In this document: piece after piece, positions 44,053 to 52,010 of the stretch
Layout: each line of letters begins with the position of its first letter
Position numbering within the stretch: position 1 is the stretch's first letter
Program-made: the position numbers and the translations under genes
Notes under the pieces: generated by a model
Seen by the model: the letters and a program-made list of their open reading frames with translations, nothing else
Told to the model about the DNA's origin: nothing
Database searches by the model: none
DNA from: an uncultured Lachnospiraceae bacterium
GTDB taxonomy: Bacteria > Bacillota > Clostridia > Lachnospirales > Lachnospiraceae
DNA: 64,000 nucleotides
Assembly: GCA_937920345.1 (NCBI GenBank)
Contig: CALGVA010000019.1
Span: 23,847 to 87,846 of the forward strand
Direction: 5' to 3'

Positions 44053-44418
44053 GCTGTCACCTCCTCCCTTGTGTGCATATGATTCTGTCATCGCGCAGTC
44101 CCTGCTGATCTTCCGCATACCAATATATCCCGTACCATTATTGTTCTCTACCTCATATATCCCATCTGAAAGACATTCGTTACAAATAATTTTACAGTAA
44201 AAATGCTGTGTGTACGAATTGCCACATTTCTGTGGAAAAACAGGCGATTATGTGATAATATATAAAAATAAAGATAAAAACCAGACACAAGACACCCCCT
44301 GACAAGCTTTACAGTTGAAATGCTGAACTTGCTGCGTAGCATAAGTATTGAAGCTGCTTCCTTTGGGGATATTCATCAGAGATAATTATACTATAAAGGC
44401 TGAAGGGAGAACAATATT
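44053..44418. other. Intergenic region between the sigma factor and the ATPase/PIN module
   Basis: No gene recognised. Base composition shifts to AT-rich after about 44150, marking the left side of the inserted module. A weak promoter for the ATPase gene may be TTGGGG (44363-44368), 18 bases, TATACT (44387-44392). GAAGGGAG (44402-44409) is the ribosome site of the next gene. Confidence 0.45.
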
Positions 44419-45642
44419 TTGATAAAAAGTATTACATTAAAAAACTGGAAAAGCTATGGGCAAAGCACTCTATATATAGATCCATTGACAATTATGATCG
44501 GTACTAATTCAAGCGGCAAATCAAATGCAATAGATGCATTGATTTTTTTAAGCAGAATAGCAGCTGGCGTGGGTATTTTTCAAGCCATCTGCGGGGATAT
44601 AACGTTAAATGCTTTGCGAGGCGGAATGGATTGGGTTTGTAAAAAAAATACTAATTTGTTTACATTAGAGGTTGTAATGGAATATGAGAATGCTGAGTAT
44701 GAATATTCCATTACTGTAGAAATCGGAACAGCCAAGGCATTAATAACACAGGAAACATTAGTTCAAAGTGGATTGAAAAAGCAGCGATTGTTTTATACAA
44801 ATTTACGCGATAATAAATTGCTGAATATTCCAACGTATTTTTCAACCGGCAAGCAAGGAAAAGGTCAAAATTTTGAATTAAATCGAAATACATCGATACT
44901 ATATCAAAGCAAAACATTACAATTAAAGAAAAAAGAAATTATTGAAATAACAACCGCCTTAGTAAAACAATTAAGTGGAATTTTTGTACTGGATCCGATA
45001 CCTAATCATATGCGTGATTATTCACCACTGGCTGAAAAGTTATCGACTGACGGATCAAATATTGCAGGCGTATTAGCCGCATTAGATGATGAAATAAGAA
45101 AACAGATTCAGGAAAAATTAACATCATATTTAAAGAAAATCCCTGAAAAAGATATTGAAAGTGTATGGACAGAACGGGTAGGAAAGTTTAATACAGACGC
45201 CATGCTTTATTGCAAAGAGGCATGGAATGAAGGTGAATGTATCGTTGATGCAAGAGGAATGTCCGATGGTACTTTAAGATTTCTTTCAATTATGGTTGCA
45301 ATGCTTACAAATGAAGCTAATAAACTTATTGTTGTCGAAGAAGTTGACAACGGTTTGCACCCATCAAGAGCCAGGATTCTAATAGATATGTTGAAAGAAT
45401 TGGGAAATGAAAGAGGCCTGGATGTATTAATTACAACACATAATCCAGCTTTATTAGACGCTGCCGGAACTTCAATGATTCCGTTTATTACAGTTGCTCA
45501 TAGAGACGAAAAAGGTCAAAGCCAATTAACCTTACTGGAAGATATAAAGGATTTGCCTAAAATGATATCCACAGGAAATATTGGAGAATTAGCCACAAGC
45601 GGTAAGATAGAATCAGCTCTCGTAAGGGTGGAAAAAGGTTAA
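44419..45642 (+). CDS. SMC/OLD-like AAA ATPase of a putative two-gene defence module
   Basis: 407 residues, starting with TTG and a GAAGGGAG site. The N-terminus IKSITLKNWKSYGQSTLYIDPLTIMIG is that of RecF/OLD-like ABC ATPases. Walker A G28-TNSSGKS35; an ABC-signature-like GMSDGTLRFLS (about 280-290); Walker B KLIVVEEVDNGLHPSR (E307/E308); H341 in LITTHNPALL. A helical insertion lies between the two halves of the ATPase (about 110-270). There is no TOPRIM or other nuclease domain, so the effector is probably the PIN-like protein encoded 71 bases downstream. Architecture recalls ATPase subunits of Septu, Gabija and PARIS-type anti-phage systems. AT-rich composition suggests transfer. Confidence 0.85.
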   Translation: MIKSITLKNWKSYGQSTLYIDPLTIMIGTNSSGKSNAIDALIFLSRIAAGVGIFQAICGDITLNALRGGMDWVCKKNTNLFTLEVVMEYENAEYEYSITVEIGTAKALITQETLVQSGLKKQRLFYTNLRDNKLLNIPTYFSTGKQGKGQNFELNRNTSILYQSKTLQLKKKEIIEITTALVKQLSGIFVLDPIPNHMRDYSPLAEKLSTDGSNIAGVLAALDDEIRKQIQEKLTSYLKKIPEKDIESVWTERVGKFNTDAMLYCKEAWNEGECIVDARGMSDGTLRFLSIMVAMLTNEANKLIVVEEVDNGLHPSRARILIDMLKELGNERGLDVLITTHNPALLDAAGTSMIPFITVAHRDEKGQSQLTLLEDIKDLPKMISTGNIGELATSGKIESALVRVEKG

Positions 45643-45713
45643 AAGCAAGTTTGATTACTTTTTTATGGAAAAAAATTGTACAAAAGTGTTCGGCTGAAGA
45701 ATAGAGGAAAATA

Positions 45714-46217
45714 ATGCAAAAGATATTAATTCTTGATACAAGTATTTTATGTGTATATCTTAAAGTTCCCTATATGGATGATTGCGGTTCTGACGATAAT
45801 AAATGGGATTACAAAAGAGTGACGGAGAAAAATGACACCGAAATAAGTAAGAAAAGTCTTCTGGTACTGCCATTAGCAACTTTAATTGAAACAGGAAATC
45901 ATATTGCTCAGGCCAATGGAGAACGTTATAAGCCGGCAGTTGCATTATCTAATATTATAAAAAAAGTCGCTAATGAAGAGGAACCCTGGGCAGCTTTTAC
46001 CTTTCAAAGAAAACTATGGGATGAAGAAAATCTGATTAAACTTGCAAATAATTGGCCAGCTTTAGCAGCCAGCGGATTATCAATAGGCGATGCAACAATA
46101 AAAGATGTGGCAGAATATTATACAGAAGCAGGATGTCTGGTCAAAATATTTACCGGTGATGAAGGGTTAAAGGCATATGAACCCAAACATACAAACACCC
46201 CCAGAAGACGCAGGTAA
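45714..46217 (+). CDS. PIN-like nuclease, partner of the AAA ATPase
   Basis: 167 residues. The acidic residues of a PIN-type active site are in order: D8 in LILDTSIL, E59 in PLATLIETGNH, D126 (with D131) in LSIGDATIKDVAEYY, D149 in KIFTGDEGLKAY. The first strand and the last one have the expected hydrophobic pattern. The C-terminus is very basic (TPRRRR), suited to nucleic-acid binding. PIN proteins are metal-dependent RNases, often toxins. It is the second gene of an AT-rich pair with the ATPase; no antitoxin-like small gene is seen, so the ATPase may hold it in check. Family membership was judged by eye and is less secure than that of the ATPase. Confidence 0.72.
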   Translation: MQKILILDTSILCVYLKVPYMDDCGSDDNKWDYKRVTEKNDTEISKKSLLVLPLATLIETGNHIAQANGERYKPAVALSNIIKKVANEEEPWAAFTFQRKLWDEENLIKLANNWPALAASGLSIGDATIKDVAEYYTEAGCLVKIFTGDEGLKAYEPKHTNTPRRRR

Positions 46218-46303
46218 AATTGAGCTTCCTACATTACAGAGAAGCCAGAGTCTGAACGGTTCCCCTTCCATTCCCCCAGAATAGCCGGGATTAACAAATT
46301 CTT

Positions 46304-46340
46304 GGTTGAATAAATTGCTCCTCAGAGAATTTATTCAACC
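46304..46340. terminator. Hairpin between the ATPase/PIN module and pyrD
   Basis: Perfect 13-base stem GGTTGAATAAATT (46304-46316) / AATTTATTCAACC (46328-46340). It overlaps the stop codon of pyrD (minus strand) and closes both convergent units. A T-run is poor. Confidence 0.6.
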
Positions 46341-47240
46341 TTCTACCGCCCCGATCAATTCCGTCACATTCCCGACTCCGTAACGCTCCATATATGCCTC
46401 GATCCCTTCCACGATCTCCACCGTGGCATAAGGATTCACGAAGTTCATCGCTCCCACCGCCACCGCACTTGCCCCGGCCAGCAGGAACTCTATGGCGTCT
46501 TCTGCATTTGCAATGCCGCCCATGCCAATGATCGGAATCTGCACGGCGCGTGCCGCCTGATAGACCATGCGCACCGCCACCGGTTTAATGGCCGGACCGG
46601 AAAGTCCGCCCGTCTTGTTGGCAAGCGCAAATTTTCTTCTGTGTATATCAATCTTCATACCCGTGATCGTATTGATCATGGACAGCGCGTCGGCTCCCGC
46701 CGCCTCCGCCGCCTTCGCCATCTCCGTAATATCCGTCACATTCGGGCTCAGTTTCATAATAACAGGCTGTTTTGCTTTTTCTTTAATCCGGGACGTAATA
46801 TCATACAGACTGTCCGGTCTCTGTCCGAAAGCGATCGCGCCCTCTTTCACATTGGGACAGGATACATTGATTTCCAGCAGATCCACCGGCTCATCCGCCA
46901 GCCGTTCCACCACTTCCAGATAGTCCTCCACGGTCTTCCCGCAAACATTGACGATGATTTTCGTGTTATATTTTTTCAAAAAAGGGATATCCCGCTCCAC
47001 GAAGACGTCGATTCCCGGATTCTGCAGACCAATGGCATTGAGCATACCACCGTAGGTCTCCGCCACCCGGGGCGTGGGATTCCCCGGCCAGGGCATGTTC
47101 GCCACACCCTTGGTCACCACCGCACCCAGCCTGTTTAAATCTACGAAATCGCTGTATTCCATGCCGGAGCCGAAGGTGCCGGACGCCGTCATTACGGGAT
47201 TCTTAAATGTCACTCCTGCAATCGTTATCTCTGTGTTCAT
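46335..47240 (-). CDS. pyrD: Dihydroorotate dehydrogenase, class 1B catalytic subunit
   Basis: 301-residue FMN enzyme that oxidises dihydroorotate to orotate in pyrimidine synthesis. The start at 47240 follows GGAG by 6 bases. Seen: NPVMTASGTFGSGMEYSDF, the substrate loop NAIGLQNPG, the catalytic-cysteine region LLEINVSCPNVKEG (class 1B uses Cys), KLSPNVTDI, GGLSGPAIKPVAVRMVY and the phosphate site GMGGIANAEDAIEFLLAGASAVAVG. It is NAD-linked through the PyrK subunit encoded 60 bases upstream on the same strand. Confidence 0.95.
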   Translation of the reverse strand: MNTEITIAGVTFKNPVMTASGTFGSGMEYSDFVDLNRLGAVVTKGVANMPWPGNPTPRVAETYGGMLNAIGLQNPGIDVFVERDIPFLKKYNTKIIVNVCGKTVEDYLEVVERLADEPVDLLEINVSCPNVKEGAIAFGQRPDSLYDITSRIKEKAKQPVIMKLSPNVTDITEMAKAAEAAGADALSMINTITGMKIDIHRRKFALANKTGGLSGPAIKPVAVRMVYQAARAVQIPIIGMGGIANAEDAIEFLLAGASAVAVGAMNFVNPYATVEIVEGIEAYMERYGVGNVTELIGAVEG

Positions 47241-47300
47241 AACATGCTCCATTCCGCCGCCACGGTGACGGCACAAATTCAGAGGTACTTCCCCCGCTGT

Positions 47301-48089
47301 TTATATTTCCACCTCACGCGCTTCAAACACCGGACCGTCGGTACAGATGCGGGCATTATGTACATGGGAATGATGGTCTGTCTCCCTGGTTTTACACACA
47401 CAGCCCAGACACGCCCCCACACCGCATGCCATCCGCTCCTCTAAAGAGATATAAGCGTCTATCCCCTGTTCCAGGGCGTATTTCTTGATCGCTCGCAGCA
47501 TCGGCATGGGGCCGCATGCCATGATCATATCCGCCTGCAGTTCATTTACCCTGATGATGTCCATCACATTGCCCTGCACACCCACACTGCCATCCTCGGT
47601 AGCAATGTAGACCTGCCCGTTCTCGCCCAGATCATCCTGCAGAAAAAGATCCTGATTCCGATACCCCAGCAGAATATATTTCTCGGCGTCGAGTTCCTTC
47701 GCCAGTTCCAGCATAGGTGGTATGCCGATTCCACCGCCCATCAGAAATACGCGTCTGCCTTTTGCCGCCTCCGTCGGGAAGCCATTGCCCAGCACGCCCA
47801 GAAGTTCCAGCATATCCCCTGTATTATAATTGGAAAACTCCGCCGTACCCTTGCCGGCAACGCGGTAAACCAGACGCAGTCTGTCCTGCTCCCTGTCCAC
47901 CTCGCAGATACTGATCGGTCTTGGCAGCAGCGTTGCGGCATTATGCGGATACACCGCCACAAACTGCCCCGCACGGGCATCCTGCGCCAGTTCTGTTTCC
48001 AGCCACAGATCATAGATCTGTTCCGCGATCTGCTTCTGTGACACAATCACTGCTTTTACTTTCTTTTTTCGAACCATTTGTCCGTCCAT
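47301..48089 (-). CDS. pyrK: Dihydroorotate dehydrogenase electron-transfer subunit
   Basis: 262-residue FAD and 2Fe-2S protein that passes electrons from PyrD to NAD. The FAD site is LLPRPISICEVD (RPxS motif), the NAD-binding loop GRRVFLMGGGIGIPPMLELAKEL, and the [2Fe-2S] cluster cysteines are in RMACGVGACLGCVCKT plus ICTDGPVF near the C-terminus. It is first of a pyrK-pyrD pair with its own promoter (48172-48200). pyrC lies about 4 kb away beyond the flagellin genes, so the pyrimidine genes are split in this genome. Confidence 0.95.
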   Translation of the reverse strand: MDGQMVRKKKVKAVIVSQKQIAEQIYDLWLETELAQDARAGQFVAVYPHNAATLLPRPISICEVDREQDRLRLVYRVAGKGTAEFSNYNTGDMLELLGVLGNGFPTEAAKGRRVFLMGGGIGIPPMLELAKELDAEKYILLGYRNQDLFLQDDLGENGQVYIATEDGSVGVQGNVMDIIRVNELQADMIMACGPMPMLRAIKKYALEQGIDAYISLEERMACGVGACLGCVCKTRETDHHSHVHNARICTDGPVFEAREVEI

Positions 48090-48171
48090 TCTCTCGTTAT
48101 CCTCTTTCTATATTTCCGCCGCCAGTACATCATATGTCAATGATATACTGTAGCGCCGCCGTTTCCCTACC

Positions 48172-48200
48172 ATTATATCCGTTTTCCCCTTTACCTACAA
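48172..48200 (-). promoter_or_regulatory. Promoter of pyrK-pyrD
   Basis: On the minus strand TTGTAG (48195-48200), 17 bases, TATAAT (48172-48177). The start near 48165 gives a leader of about 76 bases. No PyrR-type attenuator was recognised in it. The rest of 48200-48340 holds no gene that I can support. Confidence 0.6.
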
Positions 48201-48342
48201 GTCCCTAAGCAGTATACCGGAACAGCCCAAGCCTGTTTGCGGAACCTGCTTCGCATCCCGAATTCATGTTGCTCGTCATCAGTCTTATATACAAACATGA
48301 CGCTTGATAACCAGTCCTTCTGACTTTGCTTATTTGCAAACC

Positions 48343-48377
48343 AAAAATGAGAGCGCACGGTCTGATCACCATGCGCC
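48343..48377 (-). terminator. Terminator of the flagellin operon
   Basis: Stem GCGCACGGT (48353-48361) / ACCATGCGC (48368-48376), 9 pairs with one wobble, followed on the minus strand by CATTTTTGG. It lies 40 bases after the second flagellin stop. Confidence 0.7.
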
Positions 48378-48416
48378 CTGTCATACTGCTGTCTGTTTTC
48401 CGAAAACGCTTCTATG

Positions 48417-49562
48417 CTACTGCAGCAAAGACAGCGCTCCCTGATTGCTCTGATTCGCCTGCGCAAGCATGGATTGTCCTGCCTGTGCAAGAATATTGTT
48501 GTTGGCATACCGTACCATCTCCGTGGCAATATCCGTATCCCTGACGGACGACTCGGCCGATGTGGTATTTTCAATAATATTATCCAGATTACTGATCGTA
48601 TGCTCCAGCCGGTTCTGTATAGCGCCCAGCTTGGATCTTTCCTCCGACACATCACTGATCGCGCTTTTGGCAAAAACATTTAATGCCTGAAAATAGCGGA
48701 TATCCGGCGCCTTTTCGGATAGCGCTTCTTCCGTTCCCCCCGTAGGTCCCCAAAGAGAACTGTAATCTGTCGTGAGCCTGTCTTTCACATTTTCATCCGT
48801 AATGGCACTATAAGAAAAGCTGTGAAAAACAGTCAAATCGTGCGCCGCCAAAAGGTGTGAATGACCCGGCACCTGCCATTGCCCGATCGTATCCAGATTG
48901 ACATGCCCGATTTTGGCATGGGTGGTAAGACCGGGAAACGGTGCCTGATAATAATATCCGTCAGGCCGTTCATTCCCTGTCGGCTTTAAATCCTGTGCAT
49001 TACACAACGGCGTACCGTCGTTGGTCTGATAGCAGATTCCTTTCGCCAGCGCACTGGCGATCAGATCGTTGGTGCACATATTGCGGATCGTAATACCGAT
49101 ATGCTGCCCGGATTCCGCACCTACCTGCAGTCCTTTATTTGAAAAAGAACCGTCCAGCAGCTTTTGCTCGTTAAAAGTCGTGGTAGACTGTACCCTGTCG
49201 ATCTCACTCATCAACTGTCTGACTTCCATCTTAATGTAGTCTCTGTCCACTGTTGTCAGTGTACCATTGGCTCCCTTGACCGCCAGTTCGCCCATACGCT
49301 GCAGCATGTCATGAACTTCATTCAGTGCGCCCTCCGCTGTCTGCACACAGGAGATGCCGTCCGCCGCATTGGCCGACGCCTGCGTGAGTCCTCTCATCTG
49401 CCTGCGCATTTTCTCCGATATGGATAACCCCGCCGCATCGTCTGAAGCACGGTTGATCTTATATCCCGAAGACAATTTCTCTGTAGATTTTGCCTGACTT
49501 GCGTTTGTCAAATTGAACATGCGATTTGCGTTCATCGCTGTTAGATTGTGTTTAATAACCAT
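48417..49562 (-). CDS. Flagellin, second copy in operon
   Basis: 381 residues. Conserved flagellin N-terminal D0/D1 (MVIKHNLTAMNANRMFNLT...LSSGYKINRASDDAAGLSISEKMR) and C-terminal D1/D0 (RLEHTISNLDNIIENTTSAESSVRDTDIATEMVRYANNNILAQAGQSMLAQANQSNQGALSLLQ). It polymerises into the filament after export by the flagellar type III system. The central part (about 165-265) is a short, unfamiliar domain shared with the neighbouring flagellin, except for a variable stretch (about 176-228). It has four cysteines, including GISCVQ and NMCTND, uncommon in flagellins. It follows its twin with a 67-base gap and no separate sigma-D promoter, so it is probably co-transcribed. Confidence 0.95.
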   Translation of the reverse strand: MVIKHNLTAMNANRMFNLTNASQAKSTEKLSSGYKINRASDDAAGLSISEKMRRQMRGLTQASANAADGISCVQTAEGALNEVHDMLQRMGELAVKGANGTLTTVDRDYIKMEVRQLMSEIDRVQSTTTFNEQKLLDGSFSNKGLQVGAESGQHIGITIRNMCTNDLIASALAKGICYQTNDGTPLCNAQDLKPTGNERPDGYYYQAPFPGLTTHAKIGHVNLDTIGQWQVPGHSHLLAAHDLTVFHSFSYSAITDENVKDRLTTDYSSLWGPTGGTEEALSEKAPDIRYFQALNVFAKSAISDVSEERSKLGAIQNRLEHTISNLDNIIENTTSAESSVRDTDIATEMVRYANNNILAQAGQSMLAQANQSNQGALSLLQ

Positions 49563-49629
49563 AGGCTTCCCTTCCTTTCGTAACGCTTCCCTGCATCCGT
49601 CCTAAGCAGTATTTTGGATTTTCTTAATC

Positions 49630-50769
49630 CTACTGTAACAACGACAGTGCTCCCTGATTGCTCTGGTTCGCCTGCGCAAGCATGGATTGTCCTGCCTGTG
49701 CAAGAATATTGTTGTTGGCATAGCGCACCATCTCAGTCGCAATATCCGTGTCCCTGACGGCGGACTCTGCTGCCGTGGTGTTCTCAACAATATTATCCAG
49801 ATTACTGATCGTATGCTCCAGCCGGTTCTGTATGGCTCCCAGATCGGAACGCACCTCTGACACGTCGAAGATCGCACTCTTGGCAAAAGCGTTCAGCGCC
49901 TGGAAATAGCGAACATCCGCAGTCTTCTCAGACAGCGCTTCCTCGGTCCCGCCCGTAGTTCCCAGCATATAATCTGTTGTCAGTTTGTCTTTCACATTTT
50001 CATCCGTAATCGCACTATAGGAAAAACTGTGAAAGATTGTCAGATCCTCCGCTCCCAGAAGGTGCGAATGCCCCGGTGATCCCCATGGCTGCACCATGCT
50101 CTTATCCCAGTATTGCTGCTTTGCATAAGTACTTTTATTCGGTACCCAATAAGCAACCACTCCTTGCGGATAACCCGCGTGTGACGGGTTCGGATTGTCT
50201 ATGTTGTTACATACCTCACTGTCATTATTCGTCTGGAAAAAAATTCCTTTGGCGAGTGCACTGGCAATCAGATCATTGGTGCACATATTGCGGATGGTGA
50301 TGCCGATATGCTGTCCGGATTCCGCCCCTACCTGCAGTCCTTTATTCGAAAAAGAACCGTCCAGCAGCTTTTGCTCATTAAAAGTCGTGGTGGACTGTAT
50401 CCGGTCAATTTCGCTCATCAACTGTCTGACTTCCATCTTGATATAATCCCTGTCTACAGAAGTCAGTGTGCCGTTCGCCCCTTTGACGGCCAGTTCACCC
50501 ATTCGCTGCAGCATGTCATGAACTTCATTCAATGCGCCCTCCGCCGTCTGCACACAGGAGATGCCGTCCGCCGCATTGGCAGATGCCTGCGTAAGCCCTC
50601 TTACCTGCCGACGCATTTTCTCTGATATAGATAAACCTGCCGCGTCGTCTGAGGCGCGGTTGATCTTATATCCTGAGGACAATTTTTCCGTAGATTTTGC
50701 CTGACTTGCGTTTGTCAAATTAAACATGCGATTTGCATTCATCGCTGTCAGATTGTGTTTGATAACCAT
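49630..50769 (-). CDS. Flagellin, promoter-proximal copy
   Basis: 379 residues, nearly identical to the downstream flagellin over the first about 175 and last about 145 residues. It differs mainly in a hypervariable centre (about 176-228), here VCNNIDNPNPSHAGYPQG and following, flanked by conserved NMCTNDLIASALAKGI and PGHSHLL.AEDLT.FHSFSYSAITDENVKD. A sigma-D-type promoter lies upstream at 50832-50859 and AAAGGAAAGGAAG before the ATG. The near-identical ribosome-site regions of both copies show a recent tandem duplication, with divergence focused on the surface-exposed part. Confidence 0.95.
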   Translation of the reverse strand: MVIKHNLTAMNANRMFNLTNASQAKSTEKLSSGYKINRASDDAAGLSISEKMRRQVRGLTQASANAADGISCVQTAEGALNEVHDMLQRMGELAVKGANGTLTSVDRDYIKMEVRQLMSEIDRIQSTTTFNEQKLLDGSFSNKGLQVGAESGQHIGITIRNMCTNDLIASALAKGIFFQTNNDSEVCNNIDNPNPSHAGYPQGVVAYWVPNKSTYAKQQYWDKSMVQPWGSPGHSHLLGAEDLTIFHSFSYSAITDENVKDKLTTDYMLGTTGGTEEALSEKTADVRYFQALNAFAKSAIFDVSEVRSDLGAIQNRLEHTISNLDNIVENTTAAESAVRDTDIATEMVRYANNNILAQAGQSMLAQANQSNQGALSLLQ

Positions 50770-50831
50770 AGGCTTCCTTTCCTTTCGTATCGCTTCCCTG
50801 CGTCCGAATAAGTATAGATATTGTTATCTAT

Positions 50832-50859
50832 ATATCGGCTTGTTCCTGATAAACCCTTA
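50832..50859 (-). promoter_or_regulatory. Sigma-D (sigma-28) flagellin promoter
   Basis: On the minus strand TAAG (50856-50859), 16 bases, GCCGATAT (50832-50839). The -10 matches the sigma-D consensus exactly. It lies about 63 bases upstream of the flagellin ATG. Confidence 0.8.
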
Positions 50860-50881
50860 TAGCATTCTTAAAATATTTTTC

Positions 50882-50918
50882 TTGACTTTAGTACTATATG
50901 GTACTATTCTATATAGTA
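50882..50918 (+). promoter_or_regulatory. Promoter and likely MarR operator
   Basis: -35 TTGACT (50882-50887), 17 bases, -10 TATTCT (50905-50910). The spacer holds the perfect inverted repeat TAGTAC (50889-50894) / GTACTA (50901-50906), and a second, TACTATAT (50892-50899) / ATATAGTA (50911-50918), overlaps it. Both suit autoregulation by the MarR protein encoded downstream. Confidence 0.65.
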
Positions 50919-50990
50919 TACAGATATCTGAAAACAAAGCACCCTTTTCCGGAAAAGGTCTGCAGACTGATACCGCCAGGAGGTGATCAT

Positions 50991-51458
50991 ATGGCCTGCA
51001 ATACAAACGGTGGTTTTCTCATCACAAAGATCAAGCAGCTTCAGGGCAGAATTTTTGAAAAACTGCTGGCGAAACACAATATCAGCGGATTCAACGGCGC
51101 ACAGGGCAGAATCCTGTTTGTCCTGTGGGCAGAAGACGACATTCCGATCAGCGAGCTTGCCAGGAAAACCGGACTTGCCAAAACGACTCTGACAAGTATG
51201 CTCGACCGCATGGAGAAACAGGCGCTGGTCGAACGGGTCTGTTCTCCTGCCGACCGCAGAACCGTCAGAATCCGGCTGACAGATACCGCCAGACAGTTTC
51301 GTGACCGGTATGAACAGGTGTCCGAAGAAATGAATCAGATTTTTTATAAAGGATTTAGCGATGAAGAGATACTCACTTTGGAAGCAGGTCTTGGGAAGGT
51401 GCTTGAAAATCTTACAGAACGGGAAAATCAGATCAGGAATGGAGGTTATCATGAATAA
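50991..51458 (+). CDS. MarR-family transcriptional regulator
   Basis: 155 residues. The start at 50991 has AGGAGGTG seven bases before it. The winged helix spans about 40-105: ISGFNGAQGRILFVLWAEDDIPISELARKTGLAKTTLTSMLDRMEKQALVERVCSPADRRTVRIRLT, with the DRR wing. Flanking helices form the dimer interface. It overlaps the downstream FMN-binding protein gene by 8 bases, so it probably controls that operon through the palindromes in its promoter. Ligand unknown; phenolic or oxidising compounds are typical for the family. Confidence 0.92.
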   Translation: MACNTNGGFLITKIKQLQGRIFEKLLAKHNISGFNGAQGRILFVLWAEDDIPISELARKTGLAKTTLTSMLDRMEKQALVERVCSPADRRTVRIRLTDTARQFRDRYEQVSEEMNQIFYKGFSDEEILTLEAGLGKVLENLTERENQIRNGGYHE

Positions 51459-51882
51459 CGCAATAAAATCAGGGATACGCGCACTCCGCGAAAATGCACA
51501 GGTTGCCTATGTGGCTTCTGTCAATGAGGAAGGCTTTCCCCAGATCAAGGGAATGCTCGTAGTCGAACATGAGAGTATGAAAACACATTATTTTTCCACC
51601 AACACCAGCTCCAGGCGGGTAGGACAGTTTCTTAAAAATCCCAAGGCTTCCGTATACTATGTGGATGATACAAAAGATCAGTATAAGGGTGCCCTGTTTA
51701 CCGGAACCATGGAAGTGTGCACCGATCACGACACGAAGGCATTTCTATGGAGGGACGGAGACGAAATGTATTATCCCCAGGGCGTGGATGACGAGGATTA
51801 CTGTGTCTATAAATTTACCGCCGAGACTGTCAATTACTACTATGGACTGAGCAATGTGACAATGCCCGTTGACGAGCTTTGA
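51451..51882 (+). CDS. Pyridoxamine 5'-phosphate oxidase-like FMN-binding protein
   Basis: 143 residues with the split-barrel flavin-binding fold: VAYVASVNEEGFPQIKGMLVVEHESMKTHYFSTNTSSRRVGQFLKNPKASVYYVDD is the core of the general-stress-protein-26/PNPOx-like group. The start at 51451 (GGAGG five bases upstream) overlaps the MarR gene by 8 bases, giving translational coupling. It likely reduces or binds a small oxidised molecule under MarR control; the precise reaction is unknown. Confidence 0.88.
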   Translation: MNNAIKSGIRALRENAQVAYVASVNEEGFPQIKGMLVVEHESMKTHYFSTNTSSRRVGQFLKNPKASVYYVDDTKDQYKGALFTGTMEVCTDHDTKAFLWRDGDEMYYPQGVDDEDYCVYKFTAETVNYYYGLSNVTMPVDEL

Positions 51883-51922
51883 TCCCGCATTGATCATCTT
51901 ATTTCTCATCTACACCAGAAGA

Positions 51923-51960
51923 CGCCATTTGCCTTTCTATGCACAAATGGCGCTTTTTTT
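51923..51960 (+). terminator. Terminator of the MarR operon
   Basis: Stem CGCCATTTG (51923-51931) / CAAATGGCG (51944-51952) followed by C and seven T. It ends the MarR/FMN-protein transcript before the convergent pyrC gene. Confidence 0.88.
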
Positions 51961-52010
51961 GTTGCCGGACCTCTTTTTCCGATCCGTGTCCGGCATTTTC
52001 ATCGGCTTCT

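Noticed and set aside
48191..48679. Open frame continuing past the flagellin end on the minus strand
   Set aside because: Different frame from flagellin, no domain, crosses the terminator.
51361..51450. 30-codon N-terminal extension of the FMN-binding protein
   Set aside because: It lies inside the MarR gene in another frame and has no ribosome site; ATG 51451 follows GGAGG.
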